From positions 1,302,001 to 1,366,000 of the forward strand of contig OZ242033.1 in the NCBI GenBank assembly GCA_965205155.1: a stretch of 64,000 nucleotides of DNA. The letters run 5' to 3'. This DNA comes from Aldehydirespirator sp965205155. Its GTDB lineage: Bacteria; Actinomycetota; Acidimicrobiia; Acidimicrobiales; Aldehydirespiratoraceae. The notes below the pieces were generated by a model. It saw nothing but the letters and a program-made list of their open reading frames with translations, did no database searches and was not told the origin of the DNA. Within the stretch, counting starts at the first letter, position 1. Every line of letters begins with the position of its first letter. A program made the position numbers and the translations under genes. Shown here one piece after another: positions 1 to 8,963 of this stretch.

Positions 1-746
1 GGCAGTTCTTCCCGGTTCTGATTGATCACTTCGAAGGGTGTCACGAAGCGAAAGCCGCCAACACTGCGAAGTTGATCAACGTAGAGGTCGCGCAAGAAAG
101 TCTTGCGGTCCTCTGTCGCTAGGTCTGATGCTAGGTGATGCTCCATCCCTTCCGTGCCGAAGAGTTCTGCGAAATGGTGGGCGACGCTGGGGGTCTCATC
201 CGCAACAAATCGGTTCACGCTATCGTACAGGAAGTTGAAGATTACTTCACACTTGCGGGCAGATAGCAGATCGCGTATCGTGGCCATCGGTACACCCGAC
301 CAACCGAAGGGGTCGATGAAGGCGAGCGTCGGTGCGAGGCGGCCTTGTGTGGCCGTCACCATCTGTTCTGCGACGTTTCTAAATTCATTGTTGATGGGAT
401 GAATGAAGACGTTGTTCGGTTTACCGCCGAAGTCGCTCCAGTAGTCTCTGAGTTGATCTTTGAGACTCTTGAAGCAGTTGGAATCTCTTTCTATGAGAAT
501 GAACGTGAACTTCGTCTGCGACATTCTCGGGAAATGAGAATGACTCATCAGAGTGTTCAAGGCTACGATGGGGGACCCTGGTTCTCCCTCGGCATAGATT
601 CCGGGCCCAGCGAACCCGTCCAAGAAGATCACATGCGGGTTGTTTCTGGCTGACAGTATCGGGAACCAAGCGTCAAGATAGAATCGCAACAGGTTGTGTT
701 TGGCTTGAGTGTGAGGTTCTATTGGCCAAGTAGCTCGGCTAGTCAA
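1..746 (-). CDS. tcmP: three-Cys-motif partner protein TcmP (partial, runs off left edge)
   Basis: The minus frame is open from about 759 to base 1 and reads as a TcmP-family protein. Near the N-terminus it has EPHTQAKHNLLRFYLDAWF, then the family signature FLDGFAGPG followed by EGEPGSP, and further on FIDPFGWSGVP. TcmP is the standing neighbour of DUF5131 (Gp37/Gp68) proteins; its biochemical role is unknown, and the glycine-rich FAGPG region resembles methyltransferase-like folds. The C-terminus is missing. A TTG at 746 is the only plausible start after the in-frame TGA, so the exact start is uncertain. The gene lies 21 bp after the DUF5131 gene and is probably co-transcribed with it. Base composition is clearly more AT-rich than in the rest of the window, which suggests recent transfer. 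Confidence 0.85.
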   Translation of the reverse strand, partial: MTSRATWPIEPHTQAKHNLLRFYLDAWFPILSARNNPHVIFLDGFAGPGIYAEGEPGSPIVALNTLMSHSHFPRMSQTKFTFILIERDSNCFKSLKDQLRDYWSDFGGKPNNVFIHPINNEFRNVAEQMVTATQGRLAPTLAFIDPFGWSGVPMATIRDLLSARKCEVIFNFLYDSVNRFVADETPSVAHHFAELFGTEGMEHHLASDLATEDRKTFLRDLYVDQLRSVGGFRFVTPFEVINQNREEL

Positions 747-767
747 GTCTAGGACCCTTCATAAGGC

Positions 768-1514
768 TCAGGCTGAGATGGATGTAGGCATCTCATCGTG
801 GAATGAGCCGTTCAGTTCCCGGCCGCCAGCCTTGGGAGTGCGGCCGCCCCATTGCTTGAAGAAGAAAGCCACGTCGGCTGCGGCGCACTGATCGCGCAGG
901 TCGATCACCCATTCTTCCTCCATGCGCCGGGCGTTGTGGCCGCTCTCACCTCCCGCGATAAGCCAGTGGATACCTGAAAGGTCAAGGTGCGCCAGCGGGC
1001 CCAGTAGAGGTTCGGCACTGATGAAGCGGACTGCTGCTGGGACGGTGCGCAGGTGGTCGATGCGGAAGGCGTAGCGACTCGACTCGACAGTGACGCCCAT
1101 CCAGACGTTGGGGGGCCAATCCAACTGATCGGCCAGCGAGGCCAGGCGCTTGGAGCGCTTCGTGAGTATCTGGTACGTGTGGCGGGGTGTATCCGCCATG
1201 GTCTCGAAGACGCGTCGGATGAAGCCCAGCGGGACATCGGCGTGGAAGAGATCGCTCATGGAGTTCACGAAGACCAGGCGTGGTGCTCGCCACCGGTGGG
1301 GGAGTTCCAGCAGGTCATCGTGCAAGGTCAGGCCGAAGCCGGGGCCGCTGTGCTTGGGGTCCCCGTCCTTCTGGTACCGGGGATTGCCCATGGCCTTGAG
1401 GCGCTTGGCGAGGGTGAGCGCGTAGCAGTTGTCGCAGCCGTGCGAGGTGCGGTCGCAACCGGTGCTGGGGTTCCAAGTTGTCTCGGTCCACTCGATACCG
1501 GTCCGGTCGGCCAT
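768..1514 (-). CDS. DUF5131 / phage Gp37-Gp68 family three-Cys-motif protein
   Basis: A 248-residue protein with the family start IEWTETTWNPSTGC and the three-cysteine motif (Cys20, Cys27, Cys30 in GCDNCYA). It continues with the conserved GPGFG, FVNSMSDLFH, QILTKRS, GVTVES, ISAEPLLGP, GGESG and FFFKQWG segments. The family is related to radical-SAM-like proteins and is common in phages and islands; no reaction is established. The Met at 1514 is chosen over an upstream ATG at 1544 because GGGAGGTGG lies just before it and the family begins with this sequence. It sits between hsdM and tcmP on the same strand. This copy has no intein; a decayed copy with one lies at 3232-4305. Confidence 0.9.
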   Translation of the reverse strand: MADRTGIEWTETTWNPSTGCDRTSHGCDNCYALTLAKRLKAMGNPRYQKDGDPKHSGPGFGLTLHDDLLELPHRWRAPRLVFVNSMSDLFHADVPLGFIRRVFETMADTPRHTYQILTKRSKRLASLADQLDWPPNVWMGVTVESSRYAFRIDHLRTVPAAVRFISAEPLLGPLAHLDLSGIHWLIAGGESGHNARRMEEEWVIDLRDQCAAADVAFFFKQWGGRTPKAGGRELNGSFHDEMPTSISA

Positions 1515-1595
1515 GGCCACCTCCCCTCTCGGCCAGTTATCCACAGGCTACTCACGGGTCCGAAGACTACGGACGGGCGACGACATGCCTCAGTA

Positions 1596-3038
1596 TTAGG
1601 GGTCGCTGTCGGCGGTACCAGTCAGCGCTTCGGTGAGGGCTTGGATTTCGGCTAGGGCGGACTGGAGGTCTTCGGCTATCTCGGCGGCTAGGACGGCTGG
1701 GGGTGGGAGGTTGTCTATGTCCTCCAGGCTGTCGTCGCGGAGCCAGAAGAGGTCGAGGCTGACCTTGTCGCGGGCCATGAGCTCGTCGTAGGTGTAGCGC
1801 TTGAAGCGCTCGGACTCTTGGCGCAGGTGGCGGTCCTCCGGGCTGTAGCACGCCACGAAGTCGTCGAGGTCGGCCCTTGTGAGGGGGTTCTGTTTGAGGG
1901 TGAAGTGCTTGTTGGTGCGCAGGTCGTAGACCCACAGCTCGCGGGTCCAGGACTGCTCGGCGCCCTCGCGTCGGCGAAAAAACAGGACGTTGGCCTTCAC
2001 GCCCTGGGCGTAGAAGATGCCCGTTGGCAGGCGCAGCAGGGTGTGGACCTCGCAGTCGTGCAGCAGGCGGCGGCGGATGGTCTCGCCCGCTCCGGCTTCG
2101 AAGAGCACGTTGTCAGGGACCACCACCGCTGCCGTACCGCCGACCTTGAGCAGGCCGACCACGTGCTGGACGAAGTTGAGCTGCTTGTTGCGGGTCGTGG
2201 CCCAGAAGTCGTCGCGCTCGTAGCTGTCCGACGAGGACCGGCCGAACGGCGGGTTGGTCAGCACCATGTCGAAGCGCTCGCTGGGACCTGCGCGCAGGGC
2301 GTCGTCCACATGGACCGGGGAGTCGGACTCGGGGCTCTCGATGCCGTGTAGCAGCAGGTTCATGGCGCACAATCGTGCAGGCAGGTCTGCGATCTCCCAG
2401 CCGGTGAACGCGCCGGACCGCAGGTGGGCCGCCTGGTCGGGCTCCAAGGGCGTGAACCTGTCGATGATCGACCGGTACGCGCCCAGGAAGAAGCCGCCGG
2501 TGCCGCAGGCCGGATCGCAGATGCTGTCGTCGGCCTCGGGCACCATCACGTCGACGATGGCCGAGATGAGAGCCCTAGGAGTGAAGTACTGGCCAGCGCC
2601 TCGGGCGCCCTCTTGGGCGGTCTTCTCGATCAGGCCCTCGTAGGCGGCGCCTGTGACGTCGGCGTCGTAGCTGAGCCACTCGTGCTTATCGATGAAGTCC
2701 TTGATGAGCTGCTCCAGCTTGGCTGGGGTCTGGATCCGGTTGCGGGCTTTGTGGAAGACCACGCCGAGCATGTCTTCGCCGGCCCCCAGCGCCGTCAGGG
2801 TCTCGCTGTAGTGGGCTTCGAGATCGGCACCCGAGCGGCTCAGAAGCGACTGCCAGTCGTGCTCGATGGGCACCACCCGGTTGCCGCCCAGTAGCTCGTG
2901 CTGCTCGTCGGCCATCTTCAGGAACAGCAGGTAGGTGAGTTGCTCCAGGTAGTCGCCGTAGGACAAGCCGTCGTCGCGCAGCACATCGCAGAAGTCCCAC
3001 AGCCTCTGCACTAGCGCCCTCTGGCCGTTTCCAGACAC
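1596..3038 (-). CDS. hsdM: type I restriction-modification system, DNA methyltransferase subunit HsdM
   Basis: A 480-residue N6-adenine methyltransferase of a type I restriction system. The N-terminal HsdM helical domain (YGDYLEQLTYLLFLKMADE) is followed by the AdoMet motif DPACGTGGF near residue 176 and the catalytic NPPFG near residue 262. It would act with HsdS to methylate the host recognition site and with HsdR to cleave unmodified DNA. The usual partners lie upstream on the same strand (hsdR 8498-5649, hsdS 5652-4384), but a decayed intein fragment of about 1.1 kb separates hsdS from hsdM. No frame breaks are visible. Confidence 0.95.
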   Translation of the reverse strand: MSGNGQRALVQRLWDFCDVLRDDGLSYGDYLEQLTYLLFLKMADEQHELLGGNRVVPIEHDWQSLLSRSGADLEAHYSETLTALGAGEDMLGVVFHKARNRIQTPAKLEQLIKDFIDKHEWLSYDADVTGAAYEGLIEKTAQEGARGAGQYFTPRALISAIVDVMVPEADDSICDPACGTGGFFLGAYRSIIDRFTPLEPDQAAHLRSGAFTGWEIADLPARLCAMNLLLHGIESPESDSPVHVDDALRAGPSERFDMVLTNPPFGRSSSDSYERDDFWATTRNKQLNFVQHVVGLLKVGGTAAVVVPDNVLFEAGAGETIRRRLLHDCEVHTLLRLPTGIFYAQGVKANVLFFRRREGAEQSWTRELWVYDLRTNKHFTLKQNPLTRADLDDFVACYSPEDRHLRQESERFKRYTYDELMARDKVSLDLFWLRDDSLEDIDNLPPPAVLAAEIAEDLQSALAEIQALTEALTGTADSDP

Positions 3039-3231
3039 CCCCTCACGCTACGGCTCCGGCAACGTCATGACGTGTGTCTTGCACGCGTGCGCCCGGTGTC
3101 CGGTCGGAGCGGAAGGAGACGTGATGATTGGGCTTCGGTGGTTGGGCGAAGGCTCGCTCCGGCGGGCTTCGAGCGTTCCGCTATCCAGTGAAGGGAGTGG
3201 GGCTGGAGCGTCCCACGACTACCCCGCACCG

Positions 3232-4305
3232 TTACCGGCTACGGCTGCGCCCATTCTGAAGTCGTGGCCAGCCCGGCCTGCGGGCCAGCGCCTCGGCGTA
3301 GCAGTTGTGGGTCGCGAACCCGTTCGCGAAGAACGTGCCCGTGGACGTTTGGATGTCGATCAAGTCGCTCGGCCCCACCGCCTCCAGTGCCATGACCGGC
3401 GAGCGGGTCCAGTCAATGCCAGAACCCAGGCAGGCATCCGTCTTGGCTTGAAGTGCCGGACGGACGACTCCGAAGAACTGGCCGCGGTCCGACGCTGAGC
3501 CGTAGAGCCGCGCTGTGTGGGTGTGACGCCTGTACTTCTCGACTCGGAAGTCGAAGCCGAGCGTCTCGCCGTAGCGCACGATCTTCTGTAGCCGCCTCTC
3601 GACGGTATTGGCGATCCGCAGGCTGTTGGGTCGGATGTTCCTGTGGCTGCGGTAGGAGCCCGACGATCCTTCGGCATCGAACATGCCCGCCAGCCAGCCC
3701 CGCATGTAGTCGAGCGACGCTCGCTCGGTGACGGCGGCACGGATGGCCTCCAACGGCTGCCGGGCGCGGGTCTCAACCTTGATCATGTCGCTGCCAGAAC
3801 CCGAGTCAAAGGGCTTTATGTCCAACTCGGCGATGCCCAACTCAGCTAGGTAGCGGCGCAACCGGTCCAAGAACTCACGCTGCGACGCCGTGACGGCGAC
3901 CCGCCAGTAGCTCTGCTTGGTGTCGCTGATGCGGAACGTGCCGTCGCCCTCGGTCGCGCCAGCTAGATACCCGCAGCGATAGTCGTCGTTGGTGGGCCAC
4001 ATCGGGCCGTGGGGGATGTACCGCAACGCGCTCTGCATCAGGGTCATCGACGAAGGCCGCTGCCACCGCGGCGCGACACCGGACAGGAACCGGTGATCCA
4101 GCGACGCGACGACCTCGCTGTGCGGCGTGACAATCCGCGCAGCGTCGGCGCGTGTGTGCCGCACCTTCTCCACGACGCTGACCTCCAAGCGGCGGGTCAG
4201 CAAGCCCTCTTCGGGGAACCCGAGCAGTTCATCGCCCACCCGAACCTCTGACAGTGGACGCCATGTCCAGTCCCGATATAGCGCCAGCGTGTCAGGATCC
4301 TACCG
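3232..4305 (-). pseudogene. orphan intein with LAGLIDADG endonuclease and truncated DUF5131 C-extein
   Basis: This minus-strand frame is an intein. It has an N-terminal splicing block (DPDTLALY, then VGDELLGF), block B (VVASLDHRFLSG), two LAGLIDADG motifs (LAGATEGDG and LAGMFDAEG, both with the acidic residue before the final Gly), and a C-terminal block ending TFFANGFATHN followed by Cys. The C-extein, from 3303 down, reads CYAEALARR, matching NCYALTLAKR of the intact DUF5131 gene at 768-1514, so the intein sat at the third Cys of the three-Cys motif. The extein stops after 23 codons. The N-extein is absent, and where Cys1 is expected the codons read CGG TAG GAT CCT, so splicing should be dead. 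The endonuclease frame stays open from a GTG at 4239, so it might still be made as a free-standing enzyme. Confidence 0.85.
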
Positions 4306-4315
4306 CCTCTGGCGC
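4281..4315. repeat. palindrome at the 5' boundary of the orphan intein
   Basis: Arms GCGCCAG (4281-4287) and CTGGCGC (4309-4315) flank a central AGGATCCT palindrome. The structure covers the point where the intein N-terminus should begin and includes its TAG. It could be a chance palindrome, a terminator for hsdRS, or part of a rearrangement junction. Confidence 0.4.
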
Positions 4316-4383
4316 TGACCTCGGTACAGCCGATACACACATTGAACGTGTGCGCGCCACCGGGTTCGGGCGCCGGTCATACG

Positions 4384-5652
4384 TCAACCCGCAGTCGGCT
4401 TGGTTGTCCGGGAGGCTGTGACGCGCTCCAGCAGCACGGGTGCAGGCTCGTCGGTCGGATCTTGGGGCACCAACTGGCCCGAGAACGCCACTGACAAGAT
4501 CGACCGGCGCAGTGCCCCGACTGTAGTTTCTGTGGACGAGAGGATCTGACGAATTCGCGTCTGCTCCGCGAGGACATTCCCGATCCTGTCGGTTGCCTGC
4601 TGCTGGTAGCTAATCGGAGGCACGGCGATAGGAACACTCCCTAGCTGAGAGCCGGAAATGCCAACCTGGCCGGCAGTGGTCTTCAAGCGTTTCTCCACCT
4701 CGCGCCTGCCTGTGCCCGCGGCTACGTATGCAGCGATCCACTCGGGCAACGCAACGTCACGATCAGCGACGACGCGGATCAACTTGTCTGGATGAAGGAC
4801 CCCGGCTCCCTCTTCTGGCACAACGGCAGCTGCGCCCACGTAATCGGGGTTACCGCTATAGCGGGTGAAGAGGATGTCCCCGGCCTCAACGGCGTAGCTG
4901 ATTGCACCATTGGGAACGGGGTTTGCGTAGCGGACGTCATCGATCCGGAGCACTAGAGGTCGAACTGCGCTAATCCGGTAGATCGGATATCCGGGTGGCG
5001 TCGCAGATGGCCTAGACACGAACACGCCGTTCTTGAGCGACTTGATGATATGACGAAGCGGCAATTGGGTCCACGATCCGTCACACAGCGATCTCAGGGC
5101 AGATTGCAGCAGCGCATCGAGCCTTCGTTGAGCGGCAGACAGGGCGCTGGCCGCAGCGTCGAGGCGGGAGAAGTGTTCTTCGATGGCGGCGACGATCCGC
5201 TCCTGCTCCGCAATTGGCGGCAATCCAAGTGTGAAGTCTCGCATCTGTGCCCACTTGAGTCGGGGTCGATCCCCTGTGCTGTGGTGAGCAGCAAACCTCA
5301 CAAAGTCATGACTGATCAGTCGATAGCGCAGGAAGCTCGGCAATACCTGAGGAATCTCTGGCAGCACGATGAACTCCGCTGAACCCAGCGCTTCGCGATC
5401 TATTAGGGCGACCTTGTTGAGGTAGGGCCGCAGGCGCGCATAGGCGACATCGCCCGCGCACAGTTGAGAGGACTGAGACGAGTAGTCTGATGAACGCTCC
5501 CAGGCTGCGATCCTCGAGGTGTGGCTCTCGACGCTGTCAAGGCTGAGGTATGCACGGGGGTCGGTTGAGTTAGGCGTGTACTTGCCCTTTCGAGGCGCGA
5601 ATAGCTCGCCGAGGGTCGTCGTCGCCCACCCGGTCGGGAGGTCGTTGGTCAT
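4384..5652 (-). CDS. hsdS: type I restriction-modification system, specificity subunit HsdS
   Basis: A 422-residue specificity subunit with the usual two target-recognition halves. The first begins LPTGWATTTLGELF and ends with the conserved helix LPPIAEQERIVAAIEEHF. The second ends VPPISYQQQATDRI and a matching coiled helix, with RRSILSVAFSGQLVPQDP at the C-terminus. It determines the DNA sequence read by the HsdM and HsdR subunits. Its ATG overlaps the hsdR stop by 4 bp (ATGA), so the two are translationally coupled. hsdM lies 1.3 kb further on, beyond the intein remnant. Confidence 0.93.
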   Translation of the reverse strand: MTNDLPTGWATTTLGELFAPRKGKYTPNSTDPRAYLSLDSVESHTSRIAAWERSSDYSSQSSQLCAGDVAYARLRPYLNKVALIDREALGSAEFIVLPEIPQVLPSFLRYRLISHDFVRFAAHHSTGDRPRLKWAQMRDFTLGLPPIAEQERIVAAIEEHFSRLDAAASALSAAQRRLDALLQSALRSLCDGSWTQLPLRHIIKSLKNGVFVSRPSATPPGYPIYRISAVRPLVLRIDDVRYANPVPNGAISYAVEAGDILFTRYSGNPDYVGAAAVVPEEGAGVLHPDKLIRVVADRDVALPEWIAAYVAAGTGRREVEKRLKTTAGQVGISGSQLGSVPIAVPPISYQQQATDRIGNVLAEQTRIRQILSSTETTVGALRRSILSVAFSGQLVPQDPTDEPAPVLLERVTASRTTKPTAG

Positions 5653-8498
5653 GCGGCTAGGACGAGGGTTAGTTCTTCAAGGAGCGGGTTGAGGTCGTTG
5701 CCGAAGAGCTGGCGTGCCCTTCCGAGGCCGCCGTGGGTGCTGAAGGGTGGGTTCTGCAGGTCTGCGGGGGCCACGGCGAGACTTGCAGCTATGTGTTCCT
5801 TGATCAGGTTGAGGTAGGCGGTCTGTTCGTCGGTGAAGAATCGGCCGTGGGTCTGCTGCTGGTGCAGCCAGGCTTCGAAGCGTTCGTTGACCAGGTCGGG
5901 GTAGGCCACCAGTTCGCCCGTGTACCCCAGCGCGTGGCGGACGAGGCTGACTAGGTCCGTGCTCACCCGGTGGCCTGAGCCTCTGACTTTGGAAGCATCC
6001 AGAGTCTCGTAGGCCTGCCACAGCGCTTCGGTCGTCCAGCGGCGAGGTGGGCGGCCGATGGCCTGAGCCAGTTCCTTGATGTCGGCGTAGGTGAGTCCGG
6101 CTCCGTAGGGCTGTGCGTAGAGCAGCTGTAGGGCGGTGATCTCGTCTCTGTTGTCTTCGATGAACTGGCGGAACGATTCGGTCTGGGCGCGGGCTCGGTC
6201 GGCGGCGTCCTTCGAGTATTCGCCGGAGATCACGCTGTCCTTCGACGCTTCGTCGATGACCTGTTCGTAGCTGCGGCGGACGTTGATCAGCTTCTCGCGC
6301 AGCTCGGGGTTGCCGGCGATCGGTTGCACGGCCTCGGCGATCAGACGCGTGCCGGTGGCCTTGACCTGTTCGGGGGCCGGGTCGTCGGTGCCGTGCTCGG
6401 CTGCGGCCTCGTCGTGTTGGCGGTCGGGGTTGAGGGCGTCGGTGATCTGGCGGACCAGGTCATCCAGCGCGACGCCGGCCACCGTCTCCACCGCGGCCCG
6501 GTCCTCGGCGGTCATGCGCCGATTCAGGCGGGCCAGGCGCGATGCCACCGACGACACCACCGCCTCGTCCGTTGAACCGAGCCCGACCTGGTTCAGCAGC
6601 CGGTCGAAGCTCACGCCCTTCTTGCGTTCCAGTGGCACGGTGTCGTGCAGGCCGGCGTCGGTGACGCCCACCGCATCCACGATCACGAAACGGTCCTTGA
6701 CCCTGGCGTCGGGGGTAACCGCCCGCAGGTCGTTCTCGTCGATCACCCGCACGCCGCGGCCCTTCATCTGCTCGAAGAAGTTGCGGCTGCGCACCATGCG
6801 CATGAACACCACGCACTCGATGGGTTTCACGTCGGTGCCGGTAGCGATCATGTCCACAGTCACCGCTATGCGGGTCGGGTAGTTGGTGCGGAACTGCTGG
6901 AGCAGATCCTCAGGCTTGTTGCCGGAATCGCCGGAGCGGTAGGTGATCTTCACCGCGCCCTCGTTGCTGAGGCCGAACTCCTGGCGCACGACCTGCACGA
7001 TGTCATCGGCGTGACTGTCGTCCTTGGCGAAGATGAGCGTCTTGGGGACATGCCTCAGGAGGTCGTCCGGTCGGCGCTCCCGGTCGTCGAAGATCACGGG
7101 CAGCGAGTCCCGCAGGGTCCGCACCACGGTTCGGATCTGGTCAGGGGCCACCACCTTGCGGTCCAACTCGGCCGCGCTGTAGTCGATGTCCTCGTCGACC
7201 TTCTCCAACCGCAGTTGGCGGGTCTCGCGGTCGCGGAACTCCGTCACGAAGTCGGCAGGGACCGTGCCCCCGGACTCGGTGATCTCGGTGCGGATGCGGA
7301 ACACGTCGAAGTCCACGTTCACCCGGTCGGCCACCGCCTGCTCATGTCCGTACTCCATCACCATGTTCTGGTCGAAGAACGCAAAGGTCTGGATGCCCGG
7401 CGTGGCCGTGAGCCCCACCAGGAAGGCGTCGAAGTACTCCAGTACCTGGCGCCACACGCCGTAGATCGAGCGGTGGCACTCGTCGATGATGATCAAGTCG
7501 TAGGACTCGATCGGCACGTTCGGGTTGTAGGACACCTCCACCGGCTGGTCGGGCGCCATCTCGAAGCCGGTGCTCTCGTCGAGGCTCTCGTCGAACTCCT
7601 CGTCGCCGCGCAGGATCGAATACAGCCGCTGGATGGTGCTCACGTGCACCTTGGTGGCGGCTTCGGTGGCCATGTTGAGTTGCGACGATGCGAGCCGGCG
7701 GACGTTGTACAACTCGGTGAACTTGCGGGGATCGTCGGGCACGGTGAAACCCTCGAACTCCCGTACCGCCTGGCGGCCCAGGTTGGCCCGGTCCACCAGA
7801 AACAGGATCCGGCGGGCACCGGCGTGGCGGACCAGCCGGTAGCAGACGTTGGCGGCGGTGAAGGTCTTGCCAGCTCCGGTGGCCATCTGGATCAGCGCCC
7901 GGGGGCGGTTCTCCCGCAGCGACTCTTCCAGGTTGCGGATCGCTTCTGCCTGCGCTGGCCACAGCCCTGGCGCTTCAGGCTCCAGCTCAGACAGCAGCGG
8001 CAGGCCGGCTCTCAGCGTGGCGTACCCGCCCAGGCGCAGATGCTCGTCGACCCAGTGGGCCAGCATCTCGGGTCGGTGGAAAGTGAACACCCTCCGGCTG
8101 GCCGGAATCGGGTCGAGCCCGCAGGTGAAGCGGGTCTCGGTTCCTGTGGACTCGTAGCCGAACGGCAATGCTCCGTCCACCTGGAACGCGGGCACCCAGT
8201 CGGGCGAGGAGACCTGATACTTGCGAGTCTGGGGTTCGACTCCGGTGAGAGTGGTGCCCGCCTTCTTGGCCTCGATCACCCCCACCGCCTGGCGGTCAAC
8301 GAACAGCACGTAGTCGGCCGGTCCGGCATCGGTGGGGACCTCCCGCACGGCCACGCCCTGCGCTGCGGCCACCGCCGCGTGCTTGTAGTCCTGCACCACC
8401 CACCCACACGCAGCCAGCTGCTCGTCGATCTCCATCCGAGCCCGCTGCTCAGGATCGAGATACTTCGATGACGAATCGGAGGAGTCGGCGGGAGCCAC
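5649..8498 (-). CDS. hsdR: type I restriction-modification system, endonuclease/translocase subunit HsdR
   Basis: A restriction and DNA-translocase subunit of about 949 residues, of the EcoEI-like type. The N-terminal nuclease domain shows PADYVLFVDRQAVGVIEAKK (PD-ExK type). The SF2 motor has Walker A MATGAGKTFTA near residue 206, the DECHRSIYG box near 340 with LVGLTATP after it, and a C-terminal helicase lobe with ATGTDVKPIECVVFMR and the arginine-rich QMKGRGVR. The start is uncertain: the open frame runs to 8723, but the extra N-terminal sequence is atypical and overlaps the start of the divergent toxin gene. A GTG at 8498 precedes the first family-like sequence (DPEQRARMEIDEQL); an ATG inside that segment is also possible. 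Confidence 0.9.
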   Translation of the reverse strand: MAPADSSDSSSKYLDPEQRARMEIDEQLAACGWVVQDYKHAAVAAAQGVAVREVPTDAGPADYVLFVDRQAVGVIEAKKAGTTLTGVEPQTRKYQVSSPDWVPAFQVDGALPFGYESTGTETRFTCGLDPIPASRRVFTFHRPEMLAHWVDEHLRLGGYATLRAGLPLLSELEPEAPGLWPAQAEAIRNLEESLRENRPRALIQMATGAGKTFTAANVCYRLVRHAGARRILFLVDRANLGRQAVREFEGFTVPDDPRKFTELYNVRRLASSQLNMATEAATKVHVSTIQRLYSILRGDEEFDESLDESTGFEMAPDQPVEVSYNPNVPIESYDLIIIDECHRSIYGVWRQVLEYFDAFLVGLTATPGIQTFAFFDQNMVMEYGHEQAVADRVNVDFDVFRIRTEITESGGTVPADFVTEFRDRETRQLRLEKVDEDIDYSAAELDRKVVAPDQIRTVVRTLRDSLPVIFDDRERRPDDLLRHVPKTLIFAKDDSHADDIVQVVRQEFGLSNEGAVKITYRSGDSGNKPEDLLQQFRTNYPTRIAVTVDMIATGTDVKPIECVVFMRMVRSRNFFEQMKGRGVRVIDENDLRAVTPDARVKDRFVIVDAVGVTDAGLHDTVPLERKKGVSFDRLLNQVGLGSTDEAVVSSVASRLARLNRRMTAEDRAAVETVAGVALDDLVRQITDALNPDRQHDEAAAEHGTDDPAPEQVKATGTRLIAEAVQPIAGNPELREKLINVRRSYEQVIDEASKDSVISGEYSKDAADRARAQTESFRQFIEDNRDEITALQLLYAQPYGAGLTYADIKELAQAIGRPPRRWTTEALWQAYETLDASKVRGSGHRVSTDLVSLVRHALGYTGELVAYPDLVNERFEAWLHQQQTHGRFFTDEQTAYLNLIKEHIAASLAVAPADLQNPPFSTHGGLGRARQLFGNDLNPLLEELTLVLAA

Positions 8499-8711
8499 CG
8501 GCGGGCATCGTAGGCCGTCCGAACAAGCTGCGATCACTCGCAACGAATACTGCGTCAGTTGCGAGACGTGGCCGCATGGCATGCAGCGACAACGGCGCTT
8601 GCAGCTCAGCCGGTGCGGCGTCGTCCACGAGCGGAGCCATCCAGATCTGAATATCGCAAAGATACACTTACATTGCTGAGAATCTATTGACACTGGCTTG
8701 AATGGGGCTCG

Positions 8712-8963
8712 ATGTCGCAGCACGAGAAGCGCCTGGCGAAGATCCGGAGCAATCCCAACGACGTTGCCTGGGCTGATCTCGTTGCTGTTTGCGACCTATG
8801 CTTCGGCATGCCGCGACGGGGCAGGGGCAGCCACCTGATCTATGACACTCCGTGGATGGATCATCCGCTGCTGGTCCTACAGCCTCGCAGGGGCCGGGCG
8901 AAGCCCTACCAAGTACGCCAGGTTCTGCGGGCTCTGGACGCGATGGAGGACCGAGATGGCTGA
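8712..8963 (+). CDS. hicA: HicA-family mRNA interferase toxin
   Basis: An 83-residue protein with the HicA pattern: an N-terminal helix (EKRLAKIRSNP), an ADLVAVCDLCFG segment, the catalytic-histidine strand RGSHLIY and the C-terminal KPYQVRQVLRAL. HicA toxins are small double-stranded-RNA-binding-fold RNases that degrade mRNA until bound by HicB. The gene is divergent from hsdR across an AT-rich gap of about 213 bp, and its last codons overlap the following antitoxin gene by 8 bp, as expected for a toxin-antitoxin pair. Confidence 0.8.
   Translation: MSQHEKRLAKIRSNPNDVAWADLVAVCDLCFGMPRRGRGSHLIYDTPWMDHPLLVLQPRRGRAKPYQVRQVLRALDAMEDRDG

Noticed and set aside
6645..8471. A 608-codon plus-strand open frame opposite hsdR
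   Set aside because: It is antisense to all helicase motifs of hsdR and has a His- and Val-rich composition typical of shadows.
8686..8691. TTGACA-like -35 box upstream of hicA
   Set aside because: No -10 element lies at a suitable distance before the start codon, so it cannot be called a promoter.
8499..8723. N-terminal extension of HsdR to an ATG at 8723
   Set aside because: The extra 75 residues do not resemble HsdR and overlap the hicA start; the gap is AT-rich and fits a divergent promoter region.
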